Shown in pieces: positions 3,220 through 6,114 of a stretch of 6,114 nt of DNA. Location of the stretch: the NCBI GenBank assembly GCA_964564785.1, contig CAZMCT010000171.1, positions 1-6,114 on the forward strand, written 5' to 3'. The stretch's first letter is position 1; every line of letters starts with the position of its first letter. The stretch comes from CAZMCT01 sp964564785 (GTDB lineage Bacteria; Planctomycetota; Phycisphaerae; UBA1845; Fen-1342). The position numbers were made by a program, and so were the translations under genes. The notes below the pieces were generated by a model. It made no database searches. It had not been told where the DNA came from and was given only the letters and a program-made list of their open reading frames with translations.

Positions 3220-6114
3220 ATGACAGCAGTGCATCGTTACGCCATCATCGGCTTATCGCTCCTCTTTCTGGCAACGCTGCCCGCCCCGGCCCAGCGGCAG
3301 GACGCGGCGCCCGCGTCCGTCACGGCCGCGGCGGCCGGAGGCACCACCACGCTCAGCCTGAACGGCACGCCGTTCCACTCGACGTCGGCCGCCGTGCGGA
3401 ACCTCCGCACGGTCGCGGTCGCCGGCTCGGACGTGGTGCTGGCGGTGTGGGATGAAGTCGCGGGCACGGCGCAGCCGTATTACGCGATCAGCCTGGACGG
3501 CCAGACGGTGGCCCGGGTGCGGGCGACGTCCTACGAGTTGCAACTCCAGCACGGGACGTTCGACCCGGCCTACGGCGAACCGGCCCCCAAGGGCGGGCTG
3601 GCGGCCCGGTCGGACTGCCACCTGTACCTGGTGCAGTACCTCACGCAGCCGCTGCCGGAGTTTCGGCCGTTGATCGAGCAGTTCGGCGGGATCATCCGCG
3701 GCTTCATTCCGAATCATGCCCAGATCGTCGAGCTGTCGCCGGAGGCGCGTGACGCCGTGGCGGCGTTGCCGTTCGTGCGCTGGGTCGGCTCATATCATCC
3801 GGCCTACCGCCTCGAGGCGTACCTGCGCGACAGCCGGCCATATGCCGCGGAGCTGTTCCCGGTGCAGCGCTATGTGATCCGTGTGTTCGCCAGCGGTCCG
3901 TGGCAGAAGCAGGCCGTGGCCGACCGCATCGAGGAGCTGGGCGGCAAGGTCGACACGCGTGACTTCGGCAAGCAGCTCATCGCGGCCACGCTCACGCCCG
4001 AACTGCTGTACGAGGTCGTGCAGTGGGACGAGGTGATGTTTGTCGACCGCTGGTCGCCGCTCCAGGCCGACATGGACAACGTCCGCGCGCTGGGCGGGGC
4101 CAACTACGTCGAAACCGTGGCGGGCTTCACGGGTCTGGGCGTGCGGGGCGAGGCGTTCGACATCGGCTTCAACGTCAGCCACGTCGATTTCGCGTCGCGG
4201 CCGCTGATCCTGCACGGACAGGTCGGGACGGACTCGCACGGGGCCGCGACCTCCGGCATCTGCTTCGGCGACGGCACCGGCAACGCGGCCGCCCGCGGCC
4301 TGCTGCCCGACGCCCAGGGCATCGTCGGCGACCTGAACTACAGCGGACTGGAGGGCCCCTCGCGCTACCAGCACACGGCCGAGCAGGTGCAGCCGCCGTA
4401 CTGGTGCGTCTTCGAGACGGCGAGCGTCGGCAGCGACCGGGTCACGACCTACACGAACATCTCGGCTGACACCGACGACGCCCTGTTCGACTTCGACATT
4501 CTGCACTGCCAGTCGCAGTCGAACGCGGGCGACCAGATGTCGCGGCCGCAGGCTTGGGCCAAGAACATCCTGTCGGGCGGCGGGGTGTATCACTACAACA
4601 ACCAGAACTGGAACGACGACTGCTGGTGCGGCGGGGCGTCGATCGGCCCGGCGTCCGACGGGCGGATCAAGCCCGACCTGTGCGCCGCGTACGACGGCAT
4701 CCTGACCTGCTCGACCGGCAGCCCGACCGCCTATCAGTCCGACTTCGGCGGCACGAGCGGCGCGACGCCGATCATCGCCGGGCACTGCGGGCTGTTCTTC
4801 CAGATGTGGGCCGCGGGCCTGTTCGGCAACGAGGTCGACCCGGGCGGCACGGTCTTCGACAACCGGCCGCACATGACGACCGCCAAGGCCGTGATGATCA
4901 ACAACGCTCGGCAGTACCCGTTCAGCGGCACGTCGCACGACCTGACGCGCGTGCACCAGGGCTGGGGCTGGCCCAGCATCCAGCGCGTGTACGACATGCG
5001 CGAGAAGATGTTCATCATCAACGAGACCGACGTGATCTCGAATCTGCAAACCATCGAATACGTGCTGAATGTCGAGCCTGGCGAGCCGGAGCTCAGGGCG
5101 ACGATGACCTACGCCGACCCGGCCGGCATCCCCGGGTCGGGCCCGGCCCGGATCAATGACCTGACCTTGCAGGTCATTACCCCCAGCGGCACAAGCTACT
5201 GGGGCAACTACGGCCTGCTGAGCGGGAACTATTCGCAGCCCGGCGGGTCGGCCAACCACGTCGACACGGTCGAGAACGTCTTCGTCCAGAACCCCGAGAG
5301 CGGCCCGTGGATCATCCGCGTGATCGCCGACGAGATCGTGCAGGACAGCCACGTCGAGTCGCCGGAGATCGATGCGGACTTCGCGCTGGTCGTCAGCGGC
5401 GTCGTGCCGTGCTCGTCGCGCGGCGCCGCCCGACTGACCCGCAGCATCTATGCGTGCAGCGGCACGGCCGAGGCCCGCGTGCTCGACTGCGATCTGAACG
5501 CCGACCCGAACGCGGTCGAGACCGTATCCGTCACGGTGGTCTCCACCTCGGACCCGACCGGCGAGACGCTCGTGCTGACCGAATCCGGCCCGTCGACGGC
5601 TTCCTTCTCCGGCACGGTGACGCTGGGCGGCGGCGCCGGCGAACTGCTGGTCGCCCACGGCGACGTCATCACGCTGACGTACATCGACGCCGACGACGGC
5701 CTGGGCGGCACCAACGTGGTCGTCACCGATACGGCCGACGTGGACTGCGTGGCGCCGACCATTGCGGACGTGCAGGCCATCAACATCGAGCCGCGCGACG
5801 CGCAGATCACGTTCAACAGCAACGAGCCGGTCCGCGCTACCGTGCACTACGGCCTGAGCTGCGGGTCGCTCAACCAGACCGCCGCGAGCAGCGTGTACGA
5901 TGTGGCGCCCGTGGTCGCGATCGACGGCCTCGAGGACAACACCACGTATTACTACAGCGTCGAGGCCGAGGATCAGGCCGGCAACGTGACCGTTGACGCG
6001 AACTGCTACACCTTCACGACGCCCGAGGTCCCCGACTTCTTCACGGAGATCTTCGAGACCAACAACAACGACCTCGACAACATCAGCCTGATCTTCACCC
6101 CCAACGGCTCGGTC
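3220..6114 (+). CDS. Large exported KP-43-like subtilisin (S8) protease, 3' end beyond the window
   Basis: Open for 965 codons to the window edge with no stop. Residues 1-24 are a signal peptide (H5, R6, hydrophobic IIGLSLLFLATL, likely cut APA|Q). Residues 42-118 are an unassigned beta-rich segment (VVLAVWDE, YYAISLDG). Two propeptide-like modules follow, about 133-198 and 216-280. The S8 core (about 285-600) has D314 (AFDIGF), H340 (DSHGAA) and S513 (GGTSGATP). The oxyanion Asn is probably N463 in HYNNQN, since the usual AAGN is absent. Residues 608-729 match the beta-sandwich after KP-43-type catalytic domains: NDLTL (646-650), PSGTSYWGN, VENVFVQNPESG and DFALVVSG. Residues 731-845 form a Cys-bounded module (Y744-x-C746 to DC843-AP). 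Residues 845-935 look like fibronectin III (NTTYYYSVEAEDQAGN), then a segment from PDFFTEIF. Extracellular protein degradation is the likely role; activity is likely but less certain than for the first protease. A dockerin-like tail may lie off the window. Confidence 0.9.
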   Translation, partial: MTAVHRYAIIGLSLLFLATLPAPAQRQDAAPASVTAAAAGGTTTLSLNGTPFHSTSAAVRNLRTVAVAGSDVVLAVWDEVAGTAQPYYAISLDGQTVARVRATSYELQLQHGTFDPAYGEPAPKGGLAARSDCHLYLVQYLTQPLPEFRPLIEQFGGIIRGFIPNHAQIVELSPEARDAVAALPFVRWVGSYHPAYRLEAYLRDSRPYAAELFPVQRYVIRVFASGPWQKQAVADRIEELGGKVDTRDFGKQLIAATLTPELLYEVVQWDEVMFVDRWSPLQADMDNVRALGGANYVETVAGFTGLGVRGEAFDIGFNVSHVDFASRPLILHGQVGTDSHGAATSGICFGDGTGNAAARGLLPDAQGIVGDLNYSGLEGPSRYQHTAEQVQPPYWCVFETASVGSDRVTTYTNISADTDDALFDFDILHCQSQSNAGDQMSRPQAWAKNILSGGGVYHYNNQNWNDDCWCGGASIGPASDGRIKPDLCAAYDGILTCSTGSPTAYQSDFGGTSGATPIIAGHCGLFFQMWAAGLFGNEVDPGGTVFDNRPHMTTAKAVMINNARQYPFSGTSHDLTRVHQGWGWPSIQRVYDMREKMFIINETDVISNLQTIEYVLNVEPGEPELRATMTYADPAGIPGSGPARINDLTLQVITPSGTSYWGNYGLLSGNYSQPGGSANHVDTVENVFVQNPESGPWIIRVIADEIVQDSHVESPEIDADFALVVSGVVPCSSRGAARLTRSIYACSGTAEARVLDCDLNADPNAVETVSVTVVSTSDPTGETLVLTESGPSTASFSGTVTLGGGAGELLVAHGDVITLTYIDADDGLGGTNVVVTDTADVDCVAPTIADVQAINIEPRDAQITFNSNEPVRATVHYGLSCGSLNQTAASSVYDVAPVVAIDGLEDNTTYYYSVEAEDQAGNVTVDANCYTFTTPEVPDFFTEIFETNNNDLDNISLIFTPNGSV

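Noticed and set aside
3790..5847. 685-residue open frame on the minus strand
   Set aside because: It lies opposite the KP-43-like protease. Its product is a low-complexity Arg/Val/Ala/His-rich sequence with no domain or signal, typical of the antisense of GC-rich codon-biased genes.
1..6114. tRNA, rRNA, transposase or phage genes
   Set aside because: No cloverleaf-like sequence, conserved rRNA stretch, transposase motif or phage-type protein was seen on either strand.

Overview
The window is a stretch of GC-rich bacterial chromosome (roughly two-thirds G+C by eye) carrying secreted proteins in one orientation. It most likely comes from a member of the Planctomycetota, possibly a Phycisphaerae-like lineage. 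The main reason is the C-terminal tail seen on two genes. It is a dockerin-type-I/EF-hand-like tail ending in a 'DINPFV' motif, with a Cys in the first calcium loop and another in the linker, which is typical of planctomycete exported proteins. This taxonomic call is inference from protein style, not from a marker gene.

Layout, left to right. (1) Positions 1-71 are the last codons of an upstream gene ending in the second half of such a dockerin-like tail. (2) Positions 72-491 are non-coding and rich in palindromes. They hold a 36-bp direct repeat in two exact copies, each able to fold into two hairpins, then an 8-bp hairpin, then an 11-bp perfect palindrome, with CGTAG pentamers at or near the element edges. 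The set resembles a REP/BIME-type array and starts on the base after the upstream stop codon. (3) Positions 492-3029 encode a complete 845-residue exported subtilisin-like (S8) protease with propeptide, full catalytic tetrad, Ig/cadherin-like domain, jelly-roll-like domain and two-loop dockerin-like tail. (4) Positions 3030-3219 are a short spacer with a hairpin. (5) From 3220 to the right edge runs a second, unrelated-looking S8 protease, open for 965 codons and cut off by the window end. Its core and following beta-sandwich resemble KP-43-type alkaline proteases. It has a tandemly duplicated propeptide-like region in front, and a Cys-bounded repeat module plus a fibronectin-III-like domain behind.

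The two proteases are co-directional. Both have Sec-type signal peptides, and each has its own ribosome binding site and a substantial upstream gap. They are probably separately transcribed neighbours serving extracellular or cell-surface protein degradation rather than a tight operon. No RNA gene, CRISPR array, transposase or defence system was seen. The least explained parts are the palindromic array, the sorting role of the EF-hand tails, and the accessory modules of the second protease.
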